The notes beneath the pieces are model-generated. The model was given only the letters and a program-made list of their open reading frames with translations, searched no databases and was not told the origin of the DNA. Below, in pieces: positions 24,316 to 31,699 of a stretch of 64,000 nt of DNA. The stretch spans positions 186,001-250,000 of the forward strand of contig UQPZ01000002.1 in the NCBI GenBank assembly GCA_900543145.1, given 5' to 3'. Source of the DNA: an uncultured Ruminococcus sp. Its GTDB lineage: Bacteria > Bacillota > Clostridia > Oscillospirales > Ruminococcaceae. Within the stretch, counting starts at the first letter, position 1, and each line of letters begins with the position of its first letter. Position numbers and translations under genes: made by a program.

Positions 24316-25146
24316 ATGGATATTACCACCTATAAGCCGCTTACCGCAGAGCCGTTCAAAAGCTGTCCCGAATATATGGAGATACTCCCCTGTCCCGCAC
24401 TTAGACCGTACATACGCTGTTTCTGGGGCAGTAAAGGGACTGTGCGCTCAAAGCCTGAGGAAACTCCGCGCAAAGGTCTGGTAATTCCCGATACCTGTAT
24501 GGATATTATACTCGATATTAATTTTACCGGCGGTTGTTACGGAAGCTTTTTCTGCGGCATAAACGACCTTCCGTTTATCTCCTGCGGTGAAAATTCAAAC
24601 AGTCTTACCGCGACGTTTGCGATACGTTTTTATGCTTGGAGCGTGATTTTGTTTACCGGAGAGGATATGTCGTCTGCGCTCAATTGTGCGGAGGATACTG
24701 AGAGATATTTCAGCGGTTTTAAGCGGGAGCTTGAAGAGCGGCTTGTTTACTGTTCGGATATTTACACCCGAACGCAGGCGGCGGAAAAATACCTGCTTGA
24801 AAGGCTTGATACCTCTAAGCTTGATCCCGGGCTTATGAACGCCGTTGATTATATTATCAGATCGAACGGAAATATAAGAGTTCCCGATATATGCGGCTAT
24901 ACCGCGGTCAGCCTGCGCACGCTTGAGCGTTTGTTTGTCAGGAATACGGGAGCTGCGCCGAAAAAGCTTGTGTCAATGATACGCTGTCAGCTGCTCTGGC
25001 AGGATATTCTCAGGGACGGATTCGACGTTCAGGATGCAGTTTTAAAGTACGGTTATACCGATCAGCCTCATCTCCTCAGGGATTTCAGGCGGTTTTCCAC
25101 CATGACTCCCTCTCAGCTGAAAAAATATGCGGCTCAAAAGGTATGA
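24316..25146 (+). CDS. AraC-family transcriptional regulator
   Basis: A 276-residue regulator. Residues 20-150 form a cupin-like sensing domain of the type that begins PCPALRPYIRCFWGSKG, found in one-component AraC proteins with a DUF6597-like N-terminus. Residues 170-272 hold the double HTH: VPDICGYTAVSLRTLERLF, then VLKYGYTDQPHLLRDFRRF and the terminal TMTPSQLKKY. GGAG precedes the ATG. It may regulate the two following genes, since repeats separate the trio from the rest. The ligand is unknown. Confidence 0.85.
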   Translation: MDITTYKPLTAEPFKSCPEYMEILPCPALRPYIRCFWGSKGTVRSKPEETPRKGLVIPDTCMDIILDINFTGGCYGSFFCGINDLPFISCGENSNSLTATFAIRFYAWSVILFTGEDMSSALNCAEDTERYFSGFKRELEERLVYCSDIYTRTQAAEKYLLERLDTSKLDPGLMNAVDYIIRSNGNIRVPDICGYTAVSLRTLERLFVRNTGAAPKKLVSMIRCQLLWQDILRDGFDVQDAVLKYGYTDQPHLLRDFRRFSTMTPSQLKKYAAQKV

Positions 25147-25230
25147 TGTCGCATTTTTACAATACGTTCGCTTTTATTTGAAGTATAATTGAAACGGACG
25201 CAAAGAAGTCAGAGGAAGGGAGGCGGTAAA

Positions 25231-25926
25231 ATGATAAATAATTTTTCGGATTTTTGCACAGAGCTTTTAAAATGCGGCTTTACAATGGGCGGCGGCAGTT
25301 CAAAGGGCATATTTGCGCTTATACCCTACTCATGGGAGGAACAGGAGAATATTGATTCCCCCGTAAAATGGCATACCGGTGATCCAGAGACCGACCCCTG
25401 GGAGTGGCGCATGAGGGTACTTGACGAGCGAGGAGATATAGCCTATTCAAAGCTGTTTTTCAATTGCGGCGGTTATATAACAAAGGAATGGTATCCGTAT
25501 TTCTACGCTGTACGCAGAGGGAAAAAAACTCTGTACGGTGAGTATGCCGACGGAAGGATCAGCGTCTTTGAAAAGCGCATTTACAGTGTGATAAGGGAAA
25601 CGGGATATGCTCCCGTTCATGAGATAAAGCGGCTGGGCGGTTTTTCAAAGGAGGACAAAAGCCGTTTTGACCGTGCGCTTACGTCGTTGCAGATGAAAAT
25701 GTACATAACGATGTGCGGCAATGCGCGGAAGCTGAACAAGGCGGGAGAAGCCTATGGCTGGAGCAGCACCGCTTTCTGCACTTCTAAAAGCTTCTGGGGA
25801 CGGGAATTTACCGAAGCCGCCTCGGATATTGAGCCGGAATTTGCCGAGAGCAGAATAAGGGGGCGTATTCTTCAGCTTAACCCCTTTGCGTCTGAAAAGA
25901 ACATAATAAAATTCATCAGAGGCTAA
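25231..25926 (+). CDS. AlkZ-related winged-helix-type protein
   Basis: A 231-residue protein beginning MINNFSDFCTELLKCGFTMG, with WHTGDPETDPWEWRMRV and a later WSSTAFCTSKSFWGREFTE. This architecture, aromatic-rich with EKRIYSVIRETGYAPVHEIK as a possible winged-helix segment, is what is usually labelled AlkZ-related in clostridia. True AlkZ proteins are DNA glycosylases, but the characteristic QxQ catalytic pattern is not evident here, so enzymatic activity is not claimed. GGGAGG lies seven bases before the ATG at 25231, which is preferred over a longer frame from 25189. Confidence 0.6.
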   Translation: MINNFSDFCTELLKCGFTMGGGSSKGIFALIPYSWEEQENIDSPVKWHTGDPETDPWEWRMRVLDERGDIAYSKLFFNCGGYITKEWYPYFYAVRRGKKTLYGEYADGRISVFEKRIYSVIRETGYAPVHEIKRLGGFSKEDKSRFDRALTSLQMKMYITMCGNARKLNKAGEAYGWSSTAFCTSKSFWGREFTEAASDIEPEFAESRIRGRILQLNPFASEKNIIKFIRG

Positions 25927-25955
25927 GCTTGCAAAGCGAAAGGGAGAATTTAATA

Positions 25956-26930
25956 ATGAAAAAGGAATACGCAGACGTATTTGAAAACGCAAGAAAATTT
26001 ATTTATCGGAACGCCAGACCGATCGAGCTGGCTTGCTGGAGGTATCACTTTGAAAACGGCACGCAGGAGGAGGTTCTTACGGCGCTTTCAGATTATCAGA
26101 ATGACGGCGGCGGCTTCGGACACGGACTTGAAGCGGACTGTTGGAATCCGTATTCATCTCCGATACAGACCTGGCAGGCGACGGAGATCCTTCGCGGGAT
26201 CGGATTTACCGACGGTGGTCATGCTGTTATTCAAGGTATTCTTCGCTATCTTGACAGCGGCTCGGATTTTTCACAGGAGCATGATCAGTGGCGCAATGTT
26301 ATTCTCACAAACAACGATCATCCTCACGCCTGCTGGTGGGAATACGGAAAAGACGGCGGAGAATTTAAGTATAATCCCACTGCCTGCTTAGCCGGATTTA
26401 TTATCAGGTTTGCAGACAAAAACAGCGGATTGTATAAAAAAGCGTGTAAAATTGCCGAACAGGCCTGCGGCTGGCTGCTGTCTAATCTCCCGATGGACGA
26501 TTCTCATGTTATTTCCTGTTTTATCAGGCTTTACGAATACTGCTCGGAGGCAGGAAAGACCGATCTTTTCGATATGGAAAAACTTATAAGCATACTTAAA
26601 GAGCAGGTATCGCTTAATATCTGCAAGGACACTGAAAAGTGGGGCAAAGAATATGTTACTCTTCCGTCAAGGTTCATAAGCTCGTCCGACAGTATCTTTT
26701 TTGAGGACAATAAAGAAGCCGCAGCGGCTGAGTGCGAATTTATAATAAACAGTCAGCTTTCCGACGGTTCATACAGCGTACCGTGGCAGTGGTGGACGGA
26801 ATACAGGGAATATGAAACGGCGGCAAACTGGTGGAAGTCGGTAATGATAATCAATAATATGCTATTCCTGACTCAGACGTCGGTCCTAGCGCAAACGTCA
26901 GTCTTAGCGCAGACGGCGCAATTTGCGTAA
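25956..26930 (+). CDS. Alpha/alpha-toroid (prenyltransferase/terpene cyclase-like) protein with repeat-derived tail
   Basis: A 324-residue protein. Repeated QN-DGGGFGHGLEADCWNP and QLSDGSYSVPWQWW stretches resemble the QW motifs of the terpenoid-cyclase/prenyltransferase alpha-alpha toroid superfamily. No catalytic DxDD or zinc site is evident, so a binding or unknown role is as likely as catalysis. The last 20 residues, TQTSVLAQTSVLAQTAQFA, are encoded by the 18-bp unit and the start of 109-bp repeat copy B (26876-26930). The natural C-terminus was probably near residue 304 (NNMLFL) and has been overwritten by repeat insertion. Start at 25956 behind AAAGGGAG. Confidence 0.65.
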   Translation: MKKEYADVFENARKFIYRNARPIELACWRYHFENGTQEEVLTALSDYQNDGGGFGHGLEADCWNPYSSPIQTWQATEILRGIGFTDGGHAVIQGILRYLDSGSDFSQEHDQWRNVILTNNDHPHACWWEYGKDGGEFKYNPTACLAGFIIRFADKNSGLYKKACKIAEQACGWLLSNLPMDDSHVISCFIRLYEYCSEAGKTDLFDMEKLISILKEQVSLNICKDTEKWGKEYVTLPSRFISSSDSIFFEDNKEAAAAECEFIINSQLSDGSYSVPWQWWTEYREYETAANWWKSVMIINNMLFLTQTSVLAQTSVLAQTAQFA

Positions 26931-27239
26931 TCGCTCCTGACGTCGCTCGTTACTGCGGGCGGGTACTTATATGCCGCAGCTATGGTTTGTAAAAACTAAT
27001 ACTTATAAGGTCTTAGCGCAGACGGCGCGATTCGCGTAATCGCTCCTGACGTCGCTCGTTTCTGCTGGCGGGTACTTATATGCCGCAGCTATTGTTTGTT
27101 AAAATTAATACTTACAAAATCCTAGCGCAGACGGCGCGATTCGCGTAATCGCTCCTGACATCGCTCGTTTCTGCGGGTGGGTACTTATATGCCGCGGATA
27201 TAAGACAGCAAAAACAAAGCAAGTCCTAGCTCAGGCGGG
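26882..27239 (+). repeat. 109-bp repeat, copies B, C and D in tandem
   Basis: An 18-bp unit at 26882-26899 leads into copy B (26900-27008), copy C (27009-27117) and a decayed copy D (from 27118; recognisable to about 27193, with a last GTCCTAGC fragment near 27222). B and C keep the exact 109-bp period. Copies differ by scattered substitutions, so the array is not brand new. Copy A lies 2.8 kb upstream in the same orientation; the AraC, AlkZ-like and toroid genes lie between. Confidence 0.92.
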
Positions 27240-27250
27240 AAACAAATAAT

Positions 27251-27292
27251 AAAAAGCGCAGAAGGCTGAATGTACGGTTTTCTGCGCTTTTT
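27251..27292. terminator. Terminator after the repeat array
   Basis: AAAAAGCGCAGAA pairs with TTCTGCGCTTTTT across a 14-base loop, with T-rich ends on both strands. The stretch 27293-27402 shows nothing else. Confidence 0.8.
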
Positions 27293-27402
27293 ATATTAAT
27301 AAAGCTTCTGAGAATTACAGCGGTAAATTGTGAGATGTTTACAAGTACAGCATAATATTTTGGTGAGATATTACAAAAAACTACATGTCTGCCTGTAAAA
27401 TC

Positions 27403-27430
27403 TTGACTTCTTAAAATTGATCGGTATAAT
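27403..27430 (+). promoter_or_regulatory. Sigma-A promoter of the 27522/28228 pair
   Basis: TTGACT at 27403, 16 bases, TATAAT at 27425-27430. The leader of about 85 bases contains a small stem TCGGC/GCCGA near 27475. Confidence 0.65.
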
Positions 27431-27521
27431 ATGAGTATAGGATTAGTCTGAAATTGACGAATAATGTTTAAAACTCGGCAAACCGCCGATGTAATAACAG
27501 ATTTAAAGTGTTGGTGAAAAA

Positions 27522-28208
27522 ATGAAAAGCATAAAAAAGCTTCCCAAAACAGCAGTCATAATTATCCTTGCTGTACTTGCGCTGCTGCAGCTGCTGTATA
27601 TTATTCTTTCGGCACGTCCGAAGGAAAAAACAGATTTTGATATATATCTTGAAACTCAGAGCCTGCCGCTTTACAGTATCGGTCTTGAGCAGTTTTCCTT
27701 CTCTGTTCCTCAGCAGTGGGCGGATTCGTGGACGGACAGCAGCAGTCTTGCGGAGGATATGAAAAACTACTATCTTAATAATGACGGAAGCTCTGAATAC
27801 AGCTATGAGGATAAAGTAATATGCGTAAGGAACGACAGCAGTATACAGATCATAAAACGGGGAGAGTTTTATATAAATTTAGCGGTTGCAGACTGTCCCT
27901 ATCAAGGTATAAGCTATTCTAAAATTTTTTCCTCGGATTATCTTGCTTCTCTGGGGCTTGATACGGAAGGTATACAGGTATGCGAATTTCGGGGAGGAAA
28001 TCAGCCGGGAGGTAATATACCCGACTACTCCGTTTATTCAATTAAAAATTATAATCTTCACTCTTTTGTTGAAAACGGCTTTATGGTAGTTTTAAAATCG
28101 CAGGACAAATCAAGGCTTGCGCTTTTAACGGTTAGTATGTCTGACAGATCTGTTGAAAAATATCCCGGACTGGATCGTATTATAACCGAAAGCCTTAAAG
28201 AGCTGTGA
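27522..28208 (+). CDS. Membrane-anchored protein of unknown function
   Basis: A 228-residue protein. One N-terminal membrane helix (AVIIILAVLALLQLLYIIL, residues 11-29) puts the remaining about 195 residues outside the cell. The outer part has FSFSVPQQWADSW near residue 60 and a mixed alpha/beta composition, reminiscent of stress- or import-related PsbP/LpqN-like secreted domains, but this is only an impression. It is followed 19 bases later by another single-helix protein, suggesting a two-gene unit. Confidence 0.65.
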   Translation: MKSIKKLPKTAVIIILAVLALLQLLYIILSARPKEKTDFDIYLETQSLPLYSIGLEQFSFSVPQQWADSWTDSSSLAEDMKNYYLNNDGSSEYSYEDKVICVRNDSSIQIIKRGEFYINLAVADCPYQGISYSKIFSSDYLASLGLDTEGIQVCEFRGGNQPGGNIPDYSVYSIKNYNLHSFVENGFMVVLKSQDKSRLALLTVSMSDRSVEKYPGLDRIITESLKEL

Positions 28209-28227
28209 CTGTAAGGGGGAATTTGAT

Positions 28228-28563
28228 ATGCCTAAAACAAGCCTTAAAAATATATTGCTTTTGGCGCTTGTGCTGGTAAATATTGTCCTGTTTTTTGTCT
28301 GCATACGTTTTTATTATCGAAATTATATGGAGGATAAGCCGAAAGAGCCGACGGAATACGAGCTTGTTTCCTTTTATAATTACATAATAAGATCAAGATA
28401 TATGGATTACAGCTCCGCCTCCTATGACAAAGACGAAAACATACTGGAAATAGGTTTCAGCAACGAGGAGTCAATGAATATCATAAAAGACGAAATTAAA
28501 AAACAGGGCTTTGATGAAAAATATTTTAAATTAGAGGTCGTACAATGGGGTACAATACCCTGA
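28228..28563 (+). CDS. Small membrane-anchored protein of unknown function
   Basis: A 111-residue protein with one N-terminal helix (ILLLALVLVNIVLFFVCIRF) and an extracellular part of about 80 residues rich in Tyr, Asp and Glu. No family recognised. AAGGGGGAA precedes the ATG. It probably works with the similar-topology protein encoded just upstream. Confidence 0.6.
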   Translation: MPKTSLKNILLLALVLVNIVLFFVCIRFYYRNYMEDKPKEPTEYELVSFYNYIIRSRYMDYSSASYDKDENILEIGFSNEESMNIIKDEIKKQGFDEKYFKLEVVQWGTIP

Positions 28564-28621
28564 CAGCGGGTATAAACAAGACGCTGCAGAATAAAAGTAC
28601 ATATCCTAAATATTATAAAAA

Positions 28622-28660
28622 CAGACAGGCAGTTCAGATGAATTGCCTGTCTGCTTTTTT
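28622..28660. terminator. Bidirectional terminator between host genes and the tail cassette
   Basis: CAGACAGGCAGTTC pairs with GAATTGCCTGTCTG (one G-T pair), then CTTTTTT. It closes both the 28228 gene and, on the other strand, the ImmA gene ending at 28694. Confidence 0.85.
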
Positions 28661-28693
28661 ATTCGGCCGACAGCAGAATACGCTTCGGCAACG

Positions 28694-29098
28694 CTATATG
28701 ATAAGCCCGTAAAATCTGCATGCCTTCAGCATAAAATCCTCGGTTACCCCGAAATGCTCCGCAAGCTGCCACAGCTCGGTAATACCGTCCTCCAGGGCCT
28801 CGGCAAGGCTTTCCTTTGGAATAAGCGTTTTTATTGCCCATTTGTCCGCACGGTATTCGCATCTCGACCTTAGTTCAAGAGTATTTTCAGTGTAGAAAGC
28901 CCCCGTTTCGCAGTGCCCTACCTCATGAGCAAGAATGACCGTTTCCTCAGCGCTGGTGTCTATCTGTGAGCTGTCGATCACAACGGCGCAGTTCCTGCAT
29001 GAGTCCATCAGAGACATAGACCGTACTTTATTCAGTTTTCCGTCGATAGTAAGAATGTTCCGCCCGTCTGCAAAGCGGTAAAGCTCGGTGCTTGTCAT
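28694..29098 (-). CDS. ImmA/IrrE-family metallopeptidase
   Basis: A 134-residue protein with the zinc site HEVGH near residue 57 and a downstream EYRADKWA that supplies the third ligand. In ICEBs1 and many prophages, ImmA cleaves the cognate XRE repressor after DNA damage or signalling and so triggers expression. Here it follows the XRE gene by 20 bases in the same direction and is read from the same leftward promoter. The role as the inducing protease of the tail cassette is inferred from this pairing. Confidence 0.88.
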   Translation of the reverse strand: MTSTELYRFADGRNILTIDGKLNKVRSMSLMDSCRNCAVVIDSSQIDTSAEETVILAHEVGHCETGAFYTENTLELRSRCEYRADKWAIKTLIPKESLAEALEDGITELWQLAEHFGVTEDFMLKACRFYGLII

Positions 29099-29118
29099 CT
29101 GCCGTCCCCTCTCCTTTT

Positions 29119-29451
29119 TCAGTTCCCGTTTTTTTCTTCTCTCATTTTCTGCGCTATCTTAGCGTAGTGCCTAACCTCGTCCAGTACCTCGTCGTCTATG
29201 TCGGTAGTTCCGAACAGGGCGAATTTAATGCTGTCGTCGTCTGCCGCAGGAGAGCTTTCCTCTCCCCTTAAAATATAGTCTGTTGTGACCCCGAAGTATT
29301 CGCCGAGCTTTACTAACGTTTCAAAATCAGGCTGACGCTTTCCCAGCTCGTAAAGGCTGTACGCCTGCTTTGTTATTCCCAGCTGCTCTGCTACCGCCTG
29401 CTGCGGCACTTTCTTTTCAGCTCTGAGCTTCCTAAGTCTTTCATTGAACAT
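29119..29451 (-). CDS. XRE/cI-type repressor
   Basis: A 110-residue protein. Residues 4-62 are an HTH_3 domain: LRKLRAEKKVPQQAVAEQL, GITKQAYSLYELGKRQPD, then VKLGEYFGVTTDYILRG. The short C-terminal part (residues 65-110) would serve dimerisation and is the likely target of the ImmA protease. Upstream lie five CAAC-N5-GTTG sites and divergent promoters, so it very likely autoregulates and silences the rightward tail transcript. Confidence 0.9.
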   Translation of the reverse strand: MFNERLRKLRAEKKVPQQAVAEQLGITKQAYSLYELGKRQPDFETLVKLGEYFGVTTDYILRGEESSPAADDDSIKFALFGTTDIDDEVLDEVRHYAKIAQKMREEKNGN

Positions 29452-29505
29452 ATTCCCGTCCGCATAATTGTGCGGACTGTCCTCCTCTCATGTATCAATG
29501 ATACT

Positions 29506-29534
29506 ATTATATCAACTGTTTGTTGTCTTGTCAA
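29506..29534 (-). promoter_or_regulatory. Leftward promoter of the repressor-ImmA genes
   Basis: Minus strand TTGACA (29534-29529), 17 bases, TATAAT (29511-29506). The operator at 29513-29525 lies in the spacer, so repressor binding there would block its own promoter. Confidence 0.85.
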
Positions 29535-29712
29535 GAGTGTCAACATACAGTTGCTTATTTTTGTGCAATTTTGCCGAAAATATATTTTTTCACAACAAAC
29601 TGTTGACAAGAGGGCAAATATAAGCTATAATAAAGACAACGAAAGGTTGACAGATTGCTGCGGATGAAAAGCTGTGTGGAAATCCGGCAGGGAAAATTTC
29701 AACATAAGGTTG
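29513..29712. promoter_or_regulatory. Five-copy operator array CAAC-N5-GTTG
   Basis: Sites: 29513-29525 (CAACTGTTTGTTG), 29541-29553 (CAACATACAGTTG), 29593-29605 (CAACAAACTGTTG), 29637-29649 (CAACGAAAGGTTG) and 29700-29712 (CAACATAAGGTTG). All have perfect 4-base arms and a 5-base centre. The last three run straight into GACA and so form TTGACA -35 boxes. This is the pattern of a phage-type switch region for the XRE repressor. Confidence 0.85.
29603..29631 (+). promoter_or_regulatory. Rightward promoter of the tail cassette
   Basis: TTGACA at 29603-29608, 17 bases, TATAAT at 29626-29631; the -35 is shared with the third operator. A second possible rightward promoter starts at TTGACA 29710 with TGTTAT 17 bases on; its -35 is shared with the fifth operator. 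Confidence 0.85.
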
Positions 29713-29817
29713 ACATAAATGCTTCGTGTATATGTTATACCATTTTTCTTTCGTAAAGTCAATAGCTTACAGTACAGTAAATTGTACAGTCGGACGCTTC
29801 ATTGGGAGAGGGCGCAT

Positions 29818-29967
29818 ATGCTTACGTTAACGGTTATGCTTATTATTTTTGTATGGTCATATAAAAAACAGAATACTCTCAGCGAACGGCATGAACGCTG
29901 GATAGAAAACTATTTGATGGAGGAGATCGAAAATGAGCGCAGAAAAGGCGCATATAAAAAAGACTGA
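29818..29967 (+). CDS. Tiny single-helix membrane protein, first gene of the rightward transcript
   Basis: A 49-residue protein: MLTLTVMLIIFVWSY membrane helix followed by a charged cytoplasmic tail (ERHERWIENYLMEEIENERR). GGGAGAGGG stands before the ATG at 29818; the longer frame from 29719 lacks a ribosome site. It overlaps the next gene. Function unknown; an immunity, timing or anti-repressor role is conceivable. Confidence 0.55.
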   Translation: MLTLTVMLIIFVWSYKKQNTLSERHERWIENYLMEEIENERRKGAYKKD

Positions 29968-30121
29968 AAACATAATATGCGAGCTTAAAAAAATACAGGC
30001 TCTGCTCAGAAGCACCTGTATGAAATGCGCCGCAGAAAGCCCGTCGTCATATTTTACCGTAGGGGAAGCATACGGCAGGCTGTCGGTTCTGATAGAAAGG
30101 ATCGAATCGGGTGCAGGCTGA
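29933..30121 (+). CDS. Small protein of unknown function in the tail cassette
   Basis: A 62-residue soluble, helical protein with one CMKC pair. GGAGGAG precedes the ATG, and the gene overlaps the previous gene by 35 bases and the next by 11, the dense packing seen in phage early regions. No recognised family. Confidence 0.6.
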   Translation: MSAEKAHIKKTENIICELKKIQALLRSTCMKCAAESPSSYFTVGEAYGRLSVLIERIESGAG

Positions 30122-30329
30122 AATGACGGAAAAGGAGCTTGAAAAACGCCGCAGAGAGATCTGCGCCGAAATTATGCGGACAGCTGATCGCTTCAATACC
30201 TGTAAATGCCGTAACGGCAGGCTTCCTGAGGGAAATACGGTATCGCTTCTTGCAGGGCTTTCAAAGCTTTTAAAGGAGCGGCGGCGGATACAGGAGCTGT
30301 TGTCGGAAAATAAGTGTGAAAAACGGTAA
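30111..30329 (+). CDS. Small charged helical protein in the tail cassette
   Basis: About 72 residues, rich in Arg/Lys/Glu, predicted as two helices (EKELEKRRREICAEIMRTAD; LAGLSKLLKERRRIQELL) around a short CKCRNGRLP loop. It could bind nucleic acid or be a small regulator of the late genes. GTG at 30111 is used; ATG at 30123 is the alternative. Confidence 0.5.
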   Translation: MQAEMTEKELEKRRREICAEIMRTADRFNTCKCRNGRLPEGNTVSLLAGLSKLLKERRRIQELLSENKCEKR

Positions 30330-30406
30330 AGGCCGTTTTCATAATAGCCCGGACTGTGCCTAAGGCGTTAAACTGCGCACAGAAAGCAGGCCCTGCAAAA
30401 CAGAAA

Positions 30407-30437
30407 GCGCACCGGAAAGACCGGATTTTCGGTGTGT
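30407..30437 (+). other. Hairpin in the leader of the tail structural genes
   Basis: In the 146-base gap before the tail tube gene, GCGCACCG pairs with CGGTGTGT (two G-T pairs) around a 15-base loop. No T-run follows, so it is more likely a processing or anti-termination element than a terminator. I see no strong promoter in this gap. Confidence 0.35.
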
Positions 30438-30475
30438 GCAAAAAACAAAACATATTTTGAAAGGAAGGCAGTTTT

Positions 30476-30925
30476 ATGAGCAATTCAGGAGTTTACCCAT
30501 GTTATGAAAATCAGTTTCAGATCGATACCGCAGGAGGAAGCGGAAACGCTGCGGCGCTTAAGCCTATCGCAGGTATGGAGAGCTTTTCGGTAGCTATCGA
30601 CGGAAACGTAGAGGAATGGAAGCCGTTTGAGGCGGCAGGCTGGACAAGACGTCTTGTAACAGGCAAAAGCCTTACTATCAGCATTACGGGCAAGCGTAAT
30701 ATAGGCGACGAAGGCAACGATTATGTTAATTCGCTTGCGCTGAAAACAGGCTCCGGAGCGTCCACAACTCTGGTCTGGACATTCCCCGACGGAGCAAAGC
30801 TTACCGTAAAGGGAGTAGTAAGCGTAACCGAGTGGTCATCAGGAGATTCAACGGCAGTGGCTCCTTTGTCATTCGACTTTATGTCCGACGGAAAGCCGGA
30901 GTTTACAGACGCTCCGTCCGCATAA
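30476..30925 (+). CDS. Phage major tail (tube) protein
   Basis: A 149-residue protein of the siphophage tail-tube type: YPCYENQFQIDTAGG at the start, MESFSVAIDGNVEEWKP, then TRRLVTGKSLTISITGKRN and DFMSDGKPEF at the end. The beta-rich composition and the position just ahead of a chaperone pair and the tape measure gene fit. AAAGGAAGG precedes the ATG. It would polymerise into the flexible tube; no sheath gene accompanies it, so the tail should be non-contractile. Confidence 0.82.
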   Translation: MSNSGVYPCYENQFQIDTAGGSGNAAALKPIAGMESFSVAIDGNVEEWKPFEAAGWTRRLVTGKSLTISITGKRNIGDEGNDYVNSLALKTGSGASTTLVWTFPDGAKLTVKGVVSVTEWSSGDSTAVAPLSFDFMSDGKPEFTDAPSA

Positions 30926-31016
30926 GAAAACCTCTTCCCGTACCGGCGGATAACTCTCCGCCGGCTTAAGCGGGAAAGCTGTATAAAAAATATTACATAA
31001 AGAAAGGATCATTATT

Positions 31017-31334
31017 ATGGCAAAAATGTATACCCTGGATGATAAGCTTCTTGCATCTTCACCGGAGATCCGTATAGGAGATAAGGTCTATCCTGTTGAC
31101 AACAGAGTCAAAACAGTAAAAAAGGTCATGAAAATGTACGAAAAGGGCGGCTCTATGGGCGTTGACGACGTAGATAAAATGCTTGCGCTGGCGTATGGCG
31201 AAAACGTTTCAAAGATAAATTCGCTGGATCTTTCATGGGAAGCGTATCAGGAGCTCGTTAAGCTTACGATAGCCGCTATGACCGGAGAGGAGACCGGAGA
31301 AGCGGAGGAACGATTTCAGAAATCCGCAAAGTGA
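31017..31334 (+). CDS. Tail assembly chaperone, G-like product
   Basis: A 105-residue protein between the tube and tape measure genes, where lambda gpG-type chaperones sit. The start MAKMYTLDDKLLASSPEIRIGD and a helical middle fit the Firmicutes version. Its 3' end overlaps an open frame in +1 that carries a Gp15-like protein without its own start, so a fraction of ribosomes should shift frame here to make a longer G-T product. Confidence 0.78.
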   Translation: MAKMYTLDDKLLASSPEIRIGDKVYPVDNRVKTVKKVMKMYEKGGSMGVDDVDKMLALAYGENVSKINSLDLSWEAYQELVKLTIAAMTGEETGEAEERFQKSAK

Positions 31335-31668
31335 GGTCTGGTACGATCTCGATCATGACCGTGAGCTTATAATCCAGTCGGTAGCAAAGCAGTACGGAGT
31401 GCTTCCCGCTCAGCAGGAGGAGCTTCCCTACAGCGACTGGATAACGCTTGTTTCGGGACTTATGGAGGACACTCCGCTCGGAAGAACGGTAGCGGTACGA
31501 AGCGAGGAAAATAAGGATCGCCTGAAGAATTTTACCCGTCACGAGCAAAATATACGCAGCGAATGGCGCAGATTTAGAGCAGGACAAAAGAAAAAGACAA
31601 AAACGGATGAAGAGATAAAACAGGGCATAAGCGGGCTCGAGGATATGCTGCGTTCTATGCTTGCGTGA
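31282..31668 (+). CDS. Gp15-like chaperone extension (T-like), probably made by +1 frameshift
   Basis: Open from 31282 to 31668 in +1 relative to the preceding gene. It encodes NPQSEVWYDLDHDRELIIQS, then QYGVLPAQQEELPYSDW and LVSGLMEDTPLGRTVAVRSE, the pattern of bacteriophage Gp15 tail chaperones. No ATG, GTG or TTG occurs in frame before GTG 31399, which lies inside the conserved part and lacks a ribosome site. A slip at CGA-TTT-C (31311-31317; TTT to TTC) would join the frames. Confidence 0.75.
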   Translation, partial: PERRPEKRRNDFRNPQSEVWYDLDHDRELIIQSVAKQYGVLPAQQEELPYSDWITLVSGLMEDTPLGRTVAVRSEENKDRLKNFTRHEQNIRSEWRRFRAGQKKKTKTDEEIKQGISGLEDMLRSMLA

Positions 31669-31699
31669 CCCTGAAAATTTTAGAAAGGACGGTGATTTG

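Noticed and set aside
25231..25926. Active AlkZ DNA glycosylase
   Set aside because: The protein is short for AlkZ and the catalytic Gln pair is not evident, so only a family-related label is given.
26882..27239. CRISPR array
   Set aside because: The period is 109 bp with no unique spacers; the whole unit repeats. No cas genes are nearby.
24043..27239. Integron-type attC cassette array
   Set aside because: Although repeats sit at gene ends, I do not see the GTTRRRY/RYYYAAC core sites or an integrase; the copies are near-identical to each other, unlike attC sites.
30407..30437. Late promoter or terminator before the tail tube gene
   Set aside because: No convincing -35/-10 pair was found and the hairpin lacks a T-run, so only the hairpin itself is listed with low confidence.
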